Source: Bacteroidales bacterium (lineage in GTDB: Bacteria > Bacteroidota > Bacteroidia > Bacteroidales > UBA932). From it: a stretch of DNA of 13,045 bases. Under the pieces are notes generated by a model. The model searched no databases. It was not told where the DNA came from and saw only the letters and a program-made list of their open reading frames with translations. Numbering within the stretch: the first letter of the stretch is position 1; the number at the start of each line of letters is the position of its first letter. Of this stretch, positions 1 to 7,688 are shown piece after piece. The stretch is taken from the NCBI GenBank assembly GCA_017556665.1, contig JAFYMJ010000170.1:1-13045 (forward strand), in the 5' to 3' direction. A program made the position numbers and the translations under genes.

Positions 1-847
1 AGTTAGTCCACATAATTGTATTTTTTGGATCCTCACCTTTTTTTACTCCACTTACAACAATTGAACATGTAGAAGATCTTCTTGGAATAAAATCCTGGTC
101 AATAAACCAGCCACCACATTTTTCTACAACCTCTTTATCTTTTAAAAGGTCAATTCCCAATACTGAATGATAATAGCTTCTTGAAAGGTTTTGCATTATC
201 CATTTTGGGGTAAACTCTCCATTTCTTGAAAGGTGTTGTTTAACAATCTTATCTGCGTTGGTATATCTTATATAACCCATACCATCATTCAATTTACCTG
301 TATTTGAATGGTTAGTGTATACAATATATCCTTGAGGGGCAATTTTTGGATCATTTACATCTATTTTTGTCCAAGAATCATTGTTTACCTCATAATAAGC
401 AGCACCACCTTCTGCATCTATAACTCCAAAGTTGGCCTCTACACCCATTGGTCTTTTGTAGTTGTCCAACATTTTTTCAAAATCCTTAAGTGTTTTACAG
501 GTAGCCAAGGCTTTATACATAACCTCTCCCTCTCTGTCCATCTGGTTACTTGGAACATCATCATACTTTAAGTTGTATGAAGCTGTATTCATAATTGAGA
601 AACCAACCTCGTTGGTACCTGTCCAAGCCTCTTTAAGGTTATCGGGAGAATTATACAATGCAAGGAATTTATATTTCTCTCCTGTTACATACTCAATTTT
701 ATTGTTCTCCTGACCTGTATCTCTATGTTTCCACATTAAAGGTCTTCCATCGGCTGTAATTTTACCTGTAAAGATTGCAGATGTACACGCAAAAATATCT
801 ACGGTAAAAATTGTTAGTAATAATAGTAAGCTTAATTGTTTTTTCAT
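1..847 (-). CDS. Secreted Ntn-hydrolase, C45 / acyl-CoA:6-APA acyltransferase-like (partial, 3' end outside window)
   Basis: Reading the minus strand from ATG at 847 gives an open frame of 282 codons that runs off the left edge. Residues 1-20 form a signal peptide (two Lys, then a Leu run, ending D-I-F-A), and the next residue is Cys21, followed by T-S-A-I-F. In Ntn-hydrolases of the penicillin V acylase / AAT type a Cys exposed at the mature N-terminus is the nucleophile, so signal-peptide removal would itself create the active enzyme. Supporting family patterns are the DGRPLMWKHRDT stretch (33-44), WTGTNEVGF...N (75-87), the strand GVIDAEGGAAYYEV (141-154) and TNH at 178-180, where Asn179 is a candidate oxyanion Asn. 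The family hydrolyses or transfers acyl-amide groups; the substrate cannot be read from the sequence. It lies 21 bases after ruvB on the same strand, with no promoter visible between them. A C69 dipeptidase is a less likely alternative. Confidence 0.8.
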   Translation of the reverse strand, partial: MKKQLSLLLLLTIFTVDIFACTSAIFTGKITADGRPLMWKHRDTGQENNKIEYVTGEKYKFLALYNSPDNLKEAWTGTNEVGFSIMNTASYNLKYDDVPSNQMDREGEVMYKALATCKTLKDFEKMLDNYKRPMGVEANFGVIDAEGGAAYYEVNNDSWTKIDVNDPKIAPQGYIVYTNHSNTGKLNDGMGYIRYTNADKIVKQHLSRNGEFTPKWIMQNLSRSYYHSVLGIDLLKDKEVVEKCGGWFIDQDFIPRRSSTCSIVVSGVKKGEDPKNTIMWTN

Positions 848-868
848 ATGTATAATGTGTTTATTATT

Positions 869-1897
869 TTAAAACAAGGTATTGTCGGGAATATATTTAT
901 TTAAACCTAAATGCTTGTATGCTAACTCGGTAACTTCTCTTCCCCTTGGTGTTCTATTTATAAATCCCTCTTTTATAAGGAATGGCTCATAAACCTCTTC
1001 AAGTGTTCCCGAATCTTCTCCTACTGCTGTTGCTATTGTATTGAGACCTACCGGACCACCTTTAAACTTATGGATAATGGTTGTAAGAATTTTATTATCC
1101 ATTAAATCCAATCCTCTCTTATCTATATTAAGGGCATCAAGTGCATATTTTGTTATAGGTAAATCTATTCTACCATTTCCTTCCACTTGTGCAAAATCCC
1201 TTACTCTTCTAAGTAAAGCATTTGCTATACGGGGAGTTCCTCTACTTCTACAAGCTATCTCTAAAGCAGCTTGTGAATCTATATCTATATTAAGTATTCT
1301 GGAGCTCCTCTGAATGATTTTTTGAAGTACGGATGAGTCATAATACTCCAAATGGCACTGAATTCCAAATCTGGCTCTTAAAGGGGCTGTCAAAAGGCCA
1401 CTTCTTGTGGTTGCCCCAACCAATGTGAAAGGATTCAATGAAATCTGGACAGATCTGGCACCTGGACCCTTATCTATCATTATATCTATCCTGTAGTCTT
1501 CCATTGCAGAGTATAGATATTCCTCTACTATTGGGGATAATCTGTGGATTTCATCTATAAACAGCACATCACCCTCATCAAGACTTGTTAAAAGACCAGC
1601 CAAATCACCTGGTTTGTCCAAGATTGGTCCAGATGTTATTTTCATGCTAACCCCCAACTCGTTGGCTATAATATTAGCCAAAGTTGTTTTACCTAAACCT
1701 GGAGGACCATGAAACAAAACGTGATCCAAAGACTCACCTCTCTGTTTGGCAGCCTTTACAAAAACTTTAAGGTTCTTTAATATTTTATCTTGACCAGAAA
1801 AATCTTCAAACTCTTTAGGTCTTATAACACCTTCCAATTCGGCATCAGAAAAATGTACCTCTTTTCTGGGATCAAAATTCTCATCAACTCTTTTCAT
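869..1897 (-). CDS. ruvB: Holliday junction branch migration ATPase RuvB
   Basis: This is the motor subunit of the RuvAB complex, a cytoplasmic hexameric AAA+ ATPase that drives branch migration of Holliday junctions during recombinational repair. The 342-residue length is normal for the family. Visible motifs in order are Walker A GPPGLGKT (64-71), Walker B with the DEIHRL box (115-120), sensor 1 GATTR (161-165), the arginine finger in PLRARF (Arg174), sensor 2 in RGTPR (219-223), and a C-terminal winged helix ending with TPRGRE. The family-typical stretch [21 protein letters not shown] is intact. The ATG at 1897 gives a normal N-terminus, and no in-frame alternative is needed. A perfect TAnnTTTG box ends five bases before the ATG, so the mRNA may have almost no leader. 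ruvA and ruvC are not in the window. The gene diverges from mfd. Confidence 0.98.
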   Translation of the reverse strand: MKRVDENFDPRKEVHFSDAELEGVIRPKEFEDFSGQDKILKNLKVFVKAAKQRGESLDHVLFHGPPGLGKTTLANIIANELGVSMKITSGPILDKPGDLAGLLTSLDEGDVLFIDEIHRLSPIVEEYLYSAMEDYRIDIMIDKGPGARSVQISLNPFTLVGATTRSGLLTAPLRARFGIQCHLEYYDSSVLQKIIQRSSRILNIDIDSQAALEIACRSRGTPRIANALLRRVRDFAQVEGNGRIDLPITKYALDALNIDKRGLDLMDNKILTTIIHKFKGGPVGLNTIATAVGEDSGTLEEVYEPFLIKEGFINRTPRGREVTELAYKHLGLNKYIPDNTLF

Positions 1898-1901
1898 ACT
1901 A

Positions 1902-1909
1902 CAAATATA
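1902..1909 (-). promoter_or_regulatory. Candidate ruvB promoter -7 box
   Basis: On the minus strand these bases read TATATTTG, an exact match to the Bacteroidota -7 consensus TAnnTTTG. The box ends five bases before the ruvB ATG at 1897, so transcription would begin at or next to the start codon. No TTG/TTTG -33 element is visible at the usual 19-21 base spacing, which lowers confidence. Confidence 0.45.
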
Positions 1910-1946
1910 ACTTAAATTTATTTTAATTCTATTTAGTTATTATATA

Positions 1947-2103
1947 TAGTTGTCAATATGTTGAAAACCACAAAACTCTAACACTAATGTTAATTATTAC
2001 CAGTGTTATTAACATTTGAATATTTTATAAATATTTGAAAATTATCATATTATTCCAGGATATCAACAACTGTTAATAACTTTGTAAAAATTATTGACAA
2101 CTA
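1947..2103. repeat. 12-bp perfect inverted repeat, arms 1947-1958 and 2092-2103
   Basis: TAGTTGTCAATA at 1947-1958 is the exact reverse complement of TATTGACAACTA at 2092-2103, with 133 bases between the arms. Within the interval there is a second pair, AATGTTAAT (1986-1994) with ATTAACATT (2008-2016), and a third that begins inside and ends beyond it, TATCAACAA (2061-2069) with TTGTTGATA (2108-2116). The arms overlap or flank several of the DnaA-box-like 9-mers. The role is unknown; paired protein-binding sites fit better than RNA folding, because the arms are far apart and AT-rich. Confidence 0.6.
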
Positions 2104-2159
2104 GAAATTGTTGATAACCGTAATAAAAACTTTATTGTAATTTATAAATACTTTATTTG

Positions 2160-2175
2160 GAGGTTCTGTAACCTC
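2160..2175 (+). repeat. Small hairpin, 6-bp stem with 4-base loop
   Basis: GAGGTT (2160-2165) pairs with AACCTC (2170-2175) around the loop CTGT, and a G-T pair could extend it. It is the most GC-rich patch of the intergenic region. No T-run follows on the plus strand, so a rho-independent terminator is unlikely. It lies well upstream of the mfd promoter candidate. Function unknown. Confidence 0.4.
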
Positions 2176-2272
2176 TGTTGTATATACAAAATACTACATC
2201 TTCAAAATTTTTCTTTTTATAAGTTATTAACATAGTTATCCCTATTTTTTCAACAATTTTGAACATATTTTC

Positions 2273-2303
2273 TTGTCCTTTGTTAAAAACTTAATTTACT
2301 TTG
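2273..2303 (+). promoter_or_regulatory. Candidate mfd promoter (-33 TTG, -7 TTACTTTG)
   Basis: TTG at 2273-2275 is followed after 20 bases by TTACTTTG at 2296-2303, which differs from the Bacteroidota -7 consensus TAnnTTTG at one position and continues with CA. The spacing fits the known 19-21 base range. Transcription would begin around 2308, leaving only a few bases before the ATG at 2312. The same TTG could be mistaken for an upstream start codon of mfd. Confidence 0.4.
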
Positions 2304-2311
2304 CATACACT

Positions 2312-5300
2312 ATGAACAATTGTGTATTTAAAGATAAATTTATATCTCAATTATCTGTAAAAGAGATAGTTGAATTTTTAAATAATAATTCCAAAAATAA
2401 ACTAGAGATAAAAGGTATCTATGGTAGTGCCAAATCTTTGGTTTATTCCAGTGCTGTTTCTACAGGCATTAATGTAGTGGTAATGGATAATAAAGAGCAG
2501 GCACAATTTTTTTGTAATGATCTTTATAGTCTGCTCGATAGTGAGAGTGTCTTCTTTTTTCCTTCATCATCCACTTATGTAAACAATAAGATAACCACTA
2601 TAAAAGAATCTTCGCAAAAAGTTCAGAGAAGCTCAGCTATAAGTGAACTCAACCATTATCTGCAAGGGCAAAGTAAGTTTAAAAATATTACTCTGGTTGC
2701 TTATCCTGCTTCAATTTATGAGAAAGTTCTGGACAGTGATTTGTTGAAAAAGAATATCCTTAAAATAAAGAAAGGTGATATGCTTTCTCATCAATTCATA
2801 AAGGAAACACTAATGGAGTATAACTTTGAGAAGGTTGATTTTGTTGGGGAGCCAGGTCAGTTTGCTTTAAGAGGTTCTATTATAGATTTATTCTCTTACT
2901 CATCCGACAAACCTTTCCGTATAGATTTTTTTGGAAATGAGGTTGAGAGCATAAGGGAGTTTGATGTCAATACACAAAGATCCATTGGTGAATTGACTGA
3001 GATAGAAATTTTCCCTAATATATATGAACAAACTTTAAATGAGCAGGAGAAAGGGGAGAATATATTTGAATTTATCGGGGAAGGAAATTGTAATGTGTGG
3101 ATAAATGATATCTCTTGTCTGCAAGGAGAGATTTATGCTGAGGTTTTAAATTCCATAGAAAAGAATACCCAAATATATTTTAATCAGTTTACACACAGGA
3201 AAAATAAAACAGTGGAGTTCAATATCTCTCCACAACCAACTTTCAATAAAAATTTTGACCTGTTGCTTAATGATATAAATGATAAGACCAATTTGGGTTA
3301 CTCTGTTTATATCTGTAGTGAAAACGACAAGCAGCTTGAGAGATTGCGTAATATATTCTCTAATATAAATGAGAAAGAGGGGATAAAAGTAGGAAAGTTC
3401 AGTGAGCTTAATTTTTCTGTGCATGCAGGCTTTATAGATAATGTATCAAAGATTTGTCTTTATACAGACCATCAGATTTTTGACAAGTATCACAGAGTAA
3501 AGATAAAAAGGGAAGTTCAAAGGAGTGAAAGATTAACTTTAAATGAGTTAAGTGCCTTTAATATTGGAGATTATGTGGTTCATATAGACCATGGTGTTGG
3601 AGTTTTTGGAGGCTTGGTAAAGACTAATATAAATGGAGTTGTACAGGAGGCTATCAAGCTTATTTATAAGGATAATGATGTAATATTTGTATCAATTCAC
3701 GGAATACACAGGATAAGCAGATATAAAAGCAAAGAAGGGACCCCTCCTAAAGTATATAAATTAGGAACAGGAGCCTGGGAAAAATTAAAGAGTACAACCA
3801 AAAAGAAAGTTAAGGATATAGCAAAAGACCTTATTAAGTTGTATGCAGAGAGAAGACAGGCCAAAGGTTTTGCTTTTTCTCCCGACAGTTATCTGCAAAA
3901 TGAGCTAGAGGCCTCTTTTATGTATGAAGATACACCAGACCAGCTAAAGACAACCCAGCATGTTAAGGAGGATATGGAAAAAGAGTATCCTATGGACAGA
4001 CTTGTGTGTGGAGATGTTGGATTTGGCAAGACAGAAATTGCAATAAGGGCCTCTTTTAAAGCTGTGGCAGACAGTAAGCAGGTTGCTGTTTTGGTCCCTA
4101 CCACAATTCTAGCTTTACAACATTATAAAACCTTCTCTAAAAGGTTAAAGGATTTCCCTTGTAAAATAGAGTATATAAGCAGATTAAAGACATCAAAACA
4201 GATTAAGGAGGTTGCCCAAAATTTAAAGGAGGGTAAGGTTGACATATTGATAGGTACTCACAGAATACTCAATAAAGAGATAGAGTTCAAGGATTTGGGT
4301 CTGCTTGTTATAGATGAGGAGCAGAAATTTGGAGTGGCTGCAAAAGAAAAGCTAAGACAGATGAAACTCTCTGTTGATACATTAACATTGTCTGCAACAC
4401 CAATACCAAGAACATTGCAGTTCTCATTATTGGGAGCAAGGGATTTATCCATTATAAATACCCCACCACCTAACAGACTCCCTGTTCAGACAGAAATTAT
4501 TGATTTTAACGAGGAGTATATAAGGGATATCATAAATTTTGAGCTTGAGAGGGGAGGTCAGGTATATTTTGTACACAATAAGGTAGAAGATATATTGGCA
4601 GTGGATGATATCATTAAAAGAATATGTCCGGGTATAAAGACTTGCGTGGGGCATGGCAAAATGGAGCCAAAGGAGCTGGAGGAAATGATTCTTGATTTTA
4701 TGGCTGGGGATTATGACCTTCTGTTGGCAACTACCATTATTGAGAATGGAATTGATATCCCTAACGCCAATACTATTATTATAAATCAGGCTCAGAATTT
4801 TGGTTTAAGTGATTTGCACCAGTTAAGGGGAAGGGTTGGACGTTCCAATCAAAAAGCATTCTGTTATTTGATTGTTCCACCAATGGTAACTGTAACAGAT
4901 GATGCAAGAAGAAGGCTAAGAGCTATTGAGGCATTTTCTGATTTGGGAAGTGGCTTTAACATTGCTATGCAGGATTTGGATATAAGAGGTGCAGGAAACC
5001 TTTTAGGAGGGGAGCAGAGCGGTTTTATTGCAGATATGGGTTTTGAGACATATCAGAGAATATTATCCGAAGCCTTTATGGAAATAAAACAAGAGAGTTA
5101 TAATATTGATGAAATAAACAACACTCCAAACAATAAAGAAGAAAATTATCAGTATATAACAGAGTGTACTATAGATACAGATCAGGAACTTTTGATTCCC
5201 GACAGTTATATACCTCAGACTTCGGAAAAAATCAGGCTATATAAAGAGCTTGATGCCATGAGCAAGGAGGAAGATATAGTTAAGTTTACAAATGACCTTA

Positions 5301-5629
5301 CAGACAGGTTTGGAGAAATTCCAGAGCAATTTAGACAACTTACATATATAGTAAGATTAAGGAGAGAGGCTATAATTCTTGGTTTTGAAAGGTTAAAAAT
5401 AAAGAATGGAATAATGATAATTCACTTTGTGAACAATCAGCAATCTGCTTACTACAAATCTCCAATCTTTGCCCAAATATTAAAATATATAAGTCAAAAC
5501 CCTAAACTTTTTGGAAACTTAAGGGAGAGCAATAACAGATTAGTGGTGAGTGTTAGAGGGATAACAAGTATTGAAATTGCTTATAATATTGTGTATACAA
5601 TGAAAATTTCTATCTTTGCAAGATTGTAA
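2312..5629 (+). CDS. mfd: Transcription-repair coupling factor Mfd
   Basis: Mfd is an ATP-driven DNA translocase that removes RNA polymerase stalled at lesions and recruits UvrA for nucleotide excision repair. The ATG at 2312 gives 1105 residues, normal for the family. An in-frame TTG at 2273 would add 13 residues, but it sits in the likely promoter. The N-terminal third is the UvrB-like module (GEPGQFALRGSIIDLF around 179-194). The RNA-polymerase-interacting domain begins at DYVVHIDHGVG (420 onward). The helicase core has Walker A GDVGFGKT (567-574), DEEQ (668-671), SATPIPRT (694-701), LLATTIIENGID (804 onward) and QLRGRVGR (837-844). The TRG region and C-terminal domain D7 follow, and the frame is intact. 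Its 3' end carries a promoter for coaX, which starts 11 bases after the stop. Mfd is usually constitutive, and no SOS-type operator was recognised. Confidence 0.97.
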   Translation: MNNCVFKDKFISQLSVKEIVEFLNNNSKNKLEIKGIYGSAKSLVYSSAVSTGINVVVMDNKEQAQFFCNDLYSLLDSESVFFFPSSSTYVNNKITTIKESSQKVQRSSAISELNHYLQGQSKFKNITLVAYPASIYEKVLDSDLLKKNILKIKKGDMLSHQFIKETLMEYNFEKVDFVGEPGQFALRGSIIDLFSYSSDKPFRIDFFGNEVESIREFDVNTQRSIGELTEIEIFPNIYEQTLNEQEKGENIFEFIGEGNCNVWINDISCLQGEIYAEVLNSIEKNTQIYFNQFTHRKNKTVEFNISPQPTFNKNFDLLLNDINDKTNLGYSVYICSENDKQLERLRNIFSNINEKEGIKVGKFSELNFSVHAGFIDNVSKICLYTDHQIFDKYHRVKIKREVQRSERLTLNELSAFNIGDYVVHIDHGVGVFGGLVKTNINGVVQEAIKLIYKDNDVIFVSIHGIHRISRYKSKEGTPPKVYKLGTGAWEKLKSTTKKKVKDIAKDLIKLYAERRQAKGFAFSPDSYLQNELEASFMYEDTPDQLKTTQHVKEDMEKEYPMDRLVCGDVGFGKTEIAIRASFKAVADSKQVAVLVPTTILALQHYKTFSKRLKDFPCKIEYISRLKTSKQIKEVAQNLKEGKVDILIGTHRILNKEIEFKDLGLLVIDEEQKFGVAAKEKLRQMKLSVDTLTLSATPIPRTLQFSLLGARDLSIINTPPPNRLPVQTEIIDFNEEYIRDIINFELERGGQVYFVHNKVEDILAVDDIIKRICPGIKTCVGHGKMEPKELEEMILDFMAGDYDLLLATTIIENGIDIPNANTIIINQAQNFGLSDLHQLRGRVGRSNQKAFCYLIVPPMVTVTDDARRRLRAIEAFSDLGSGFNIAMQDLDIRGAGNLLGGEQSGFIADMGFETYQRILSEAFMEIKQESYNIDEINNTPNNKEENYQYITECTIDTDQELLIPDSYIPQTSEKIRLYKELDAMSKEEDIVKFTNDLTDRFGEIPEQFRQLTYIVRLRREAIILGFERLKIKNGIMIIHFVNNQQSAYYKSPIFAQILKYISQNPKLFGNLRESNNRLVVSVRGITSIEIAYNIVYTMKISIFARL
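5589..5618 (+). promoter_or_regulatory. Internal promoter within the mfd 3' end, driving coaX and the envelope operon
   Basis: TTG at 5589-5591 is followed after a 19-base spacer by TATCTTTG at 5611-5618, an exact TAnnTTTG match continuing as CA. This is the best-formed promoter in the window. It lies inside the last codons of mfd, ending 11 bases before the mfd stop. Transcription would begin near 5624, about 17 bases before the coaX GTG. It would let the coaX-to-CNNM gene group be expressed independently of mfd. Confidence 0.55.
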
Positions 5630-5640
5630 GGTACTGTGTT

Positions 5641-6366
5641 GTGAAAAATTTATTGATTGATATAGGAAATTCCAACTGTAAGGTTGCTTACCATAAAAAT
5701 GGAGAGTTGGGTGAGATTTTTAGAAGTTCACAGTTGGCAACTTTGGATTTCATATTGTCTATTATTCAAACTCAATACTTTGACGTTATAGTTCTTTCTA
5801 CAGTTAGGGAGGATGATCCTAAAATGGAGAGTGTGCTGGAGAAGAAGTGCAGAAAATTGGTAGTGTTGAACACAAGTGTAGAATTACCAATAGATTTAAA
5901 GTATTCATTTCCTCCAATAGGGTTAGGTGCAGACAGATTGGCGGGGGCTTTGGCTGTAGCAATGTTGTTTCCTGGAAAGGATATTATAAAATTTGATTTT
6001 GGGACTGCTTTAACAGTAGATTTCATAAATAAGGATTGCGTATACGAGGGCGGTAATATCTCACTTGGAATGCAATCAAGGTTTAGAGCTTTGAATGCTT
6101 TTACAAAGCGTTTGCCGTTAATTACTCCAGATGCGGAATTTGAGCCTGTTGGGGTGAATACAACTGGTGCAATGACGGCGGGTGTGGTTTTAGGCCTGAA
6201 ATTTGAAGTGGAAGGATATATGAATCTATTTAAGGATAGAATCATTGTATTTACCGGTGGGGATTCCTTTTATTTTGCACAGAAGATAAAAGGCCCAATT
6301 TTTGTTATTAAGAATTTAGTTTTATTAGGATTAGCTCAAATAGCTGATTATTATGCAGAAAAGTAA
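5641..6366 (+). CDS. coaX: Type III pantothenate kinase CoaX
   Basis: CoaX phosphorylates pantothenate with ATP in the first step of coenzyme A synthesis, in the cytoplasm. It belongs to the ASKHA (actin/hexokinase-like) fold and is unrelated to CoaA. The 241 residues match the family. Motifs are the phosphate-binding DIGNSN (7-12), GLGADRL (94-100) with the catalytic Asp98, DFGTALTVD (119-127), GGNISLG (137-143) and FTGGD (204-208). The family usually has Pro in the GGxIxPG motif; here Leu142 takes its place, a point change that leaves the frame and other motifs intact. The start is GTG at 5641, because it places DIGNSN at the usual distance from the N-terminus. It begins 11 bases after mfd, and its last 14 bases overlap the next gene, suggesting translational coupling. 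Confidence 0.95.
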   Translation: MKNLLIDIGNSNCKVAYHKNGELGEIFRSSQLATLDFILSIIQTQYFDVIVLSTVREDDPKMESVLEKKCRKLVVLNTSVELPIDLKYSFPPIGLGADRLAGALAVAMLFPGKDIIKFDFGTALTVDFINKDCVYEGGNISLGMQSRFRALNAFTKRLPLITPDAEFEPVGVNTTGAMTAGVVLGLKFEVEGYMNLFKDRIIVFTGGDSFYFAQKIKGPIFVIKNLVLLGLAQIADYYAEK

Positions 6367-7660
6367 TTTTATAAAGAGAATTGTTTATAGCGTTGTTATC
6401 TGTTTGTTCTGTTCAAATATTATGGTTGCACAGGAAACAGATGCAATGAGTACATATACACCATATTCATTGTATGGTTTGGGTGAGATAGAAAAGCAGG
6501 GAACAGCTTTTAACAAATCTATGGGTGGAATAGGTGTTGGAGTAAGGGACAACAGATTTATCAACTATCTTAATCCTGCATCAATAACTGCAAGGGATAC
6601 ATTGGCATTCATGTTGGATTTTGGTGCTGCTTCCAAGAATTTCTATAACAAGGATACCAAAGGGGTTTCTTCTGCATACAATACCTTTACTGTACAGAAT
6701 TTTATTTTTACCGCCCCAATTTACAAGAAGTCTGCAATAATAGTAGGTGTATCTCCATACTCAAATATAGGATACAAGTTCAGATCAGTGGAGAGAGATC
6801 CTGATTTGATTTTGAATTATGGGGATATAGCATATGAAAAATATGGAATAGGCAGCATTAACCAAGTTTTCTTTGGTGCTGCAATGGATTTCTTCAAACA
6901 TTTTTCTGTTGGTGCAGAATTAGTGTATTACTTTGGAAATCTTGAGAGACACAGTGATGTTGTCTATACAACAAACGGAACAGTGAGCAGTGTTGAGAAT
7001 GGTTGGGATTATTCAGTTGGTGCCTTAGGTGGAAGAGTTGGTTTGCAGTATTTTACAAAACTTGGTAAAGACAAAGAGCTTACATTGGGTGCTGCATACA
7101 GGTTTGGCGTAGATTTAAAGGGTGAGCTAACCAGATATTCACACTCTGTAACAGATTCCCAGATAGATACTGTATATACCAGTACAAACGATAAATATAT
7201 TCAGAGAATTCCAGGAGAATTATCATTTGGAGCATCTTTTAAAAAGAGGGACAAATGGATGGTTGGTGTAGATTACACCAGACAGGATTGGACCAATTCA
7301 AATCTTGCAGAGATATCTGATGTTGGATACAAACCGGCAGCGGCTTCATCAATAAGAGTTGGTTTTGAGTATATTCCAAACAAATATGATATAAGATATT
7401 ATCTTAAGAGAGTTACCTACAGAATAGGTGCCTATTATGATAAGACAAATGTAAGTATGTATGGAAATCAGGTTGGTGCAGCAGGTATAACAATTGGTAG
7501 TTCGTTTCCTATATACAGATTGTATAACGCTTTAAACTGGTCTTTGGACTTAGGTCAAAGAGGAAGTTTAAAGAATGGTATGGTTAAAGAATTTTATTTC
7601 CAGGTGCATATAAATGTAAGTTTACATGACATATGGTTTGTTAAGAAGAAATATCAATAA
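6353..7660 (+). CDS. Outer-membrane beta-barrel protein, FadL/PorV-like Bacteroidota family
   Basis: A 435-residue exported protein. Residues 1-27 are a signal peptide (Lys/Arg at 3, 8 and 9, a hydrophobic stretch 10-25, ending M-V-A-Q). The mature N-terminus carries a pattern I associate with a conserved Bacteroidota outer-membrane family: YSLYGLGE, then SMGGIGVGVRD, then INYLNPASI. The NPA element is also seen in FadL-type barrels. The remainder alternates short amphipathic strands with polar turns and many Gly/Tyr/Phe residues, and ends in strand-like FYFQVHINVSLHDIWF. This supports a barrel, perhaps moving hydrophobic compounds across the outer membrane, but no substrate can be named. Its ATG overlaps the end of coaX by 14 bases. 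The next gene starts 28 bases downstream. The annotation could equally stay at hypothetical outer-membrane protein. Confidence 0.75.
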   Translation: MQKSNFIKRIVYSVVICLFCSNIMVAQETDAMSTYTPYSLYGLGEIEKQGTAFNKSMGGIGVGVRDNRFINYLNPASITARDTLAFMLDFGAASKNFYNKDTKGVSSAYNTFTVQNFIFTAPIYKKSAIIVGVSPYSNIGYKFRSVERDPDLILNYGDIAYEKYGIGSINQVFFGAAMDFFKHFSVGAELVYYFGNLERHSDVVYTTNGTVSSVENGWDYSVGALGGRVGLQYFTKLGKDKELTLGAAYRFGVDLKGELTRYSHSVTDSQIDTVYTSTNDKYIQRIPGELSFGASFKKRDKWMVGVDYTRQDWTNSNLAEISDVGYKPAAASSIRVGFEYIPNKYDIRYYLKRVTYRIGAYYDKTNVSMYGNQVGAAGITIGSSFPIYRLYNALNWSLDLGQRGSLKNGMVKEFYFQVHINVSLHDIWFVKKKYQ

Positions 7661-7688
7661 AACAATAATTAATACAACAACACTAAAC

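Larger units (their letters stand above)
1898..2311. other. AT-rich divergent intergenic region; candidate DnaA-box cluster (possible oriC)
   Basis: There is no credible gene in these 414 bases between divergently transcribed ruvB and mfd. The stretch is strongly AT-rich and holds many related 9-mers resembling the DnaA box TTATCCACA. TTATTAACA occurs three times exactly: plus strand at 2006-2014 and 2224-2232, minus strand at 2071-2079. TTATCAACA is on the minus strand at 2109-2117. TTTTCAACA occurs twice, on the minus strand at 1959-1967 and the plus strand at 2247-2255. Weaker copies are ATATCAACA at 2060-2068, TTATCCCTA at 2236-2244 and TTTTGAACA at 2257-2265. Genes on both sides point away, as expected for leading-strand genes flanking an origin. 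The origin reading is inference: dnaA is not in the window, and the repeats could instead be regulatory sites. Confidence 0.4.

Noticed and set aside
308..713. Two short plus-strand open frames
   Set aside because: Both are antisense to the Ntn-hydrolase frame that has a signal peptide and family motifs; their products look like non-coding translation.
2160..2175. Rho-independent terminator
   Set aside because: The stem is only 6 bp and no T-run follows; there is no upstream plus-strand gene to terminate.
2273..2311. TTG start extending mfd by 13 residues
   Set aside because: The extra residues do not resemble the Mfd N-terminus as I know it, and the bases form a promoter-like TTG/TTACTTTG pair; ATG 2312 is preferred.
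5772..6245. 157-codon open frame opposite coaX
   Set aside because: It lies fully antisense to a gene with intact CoaX motifs and has no recognisable domain; it is a shadow frame.
7626..7688. Upstream ATG for the TPR-like gene, overlapping the barrel gene
   Set aside because: It would place 21 polar residues in front of a clear signal peptide; ATG 7689 gives a normal signal sequence.
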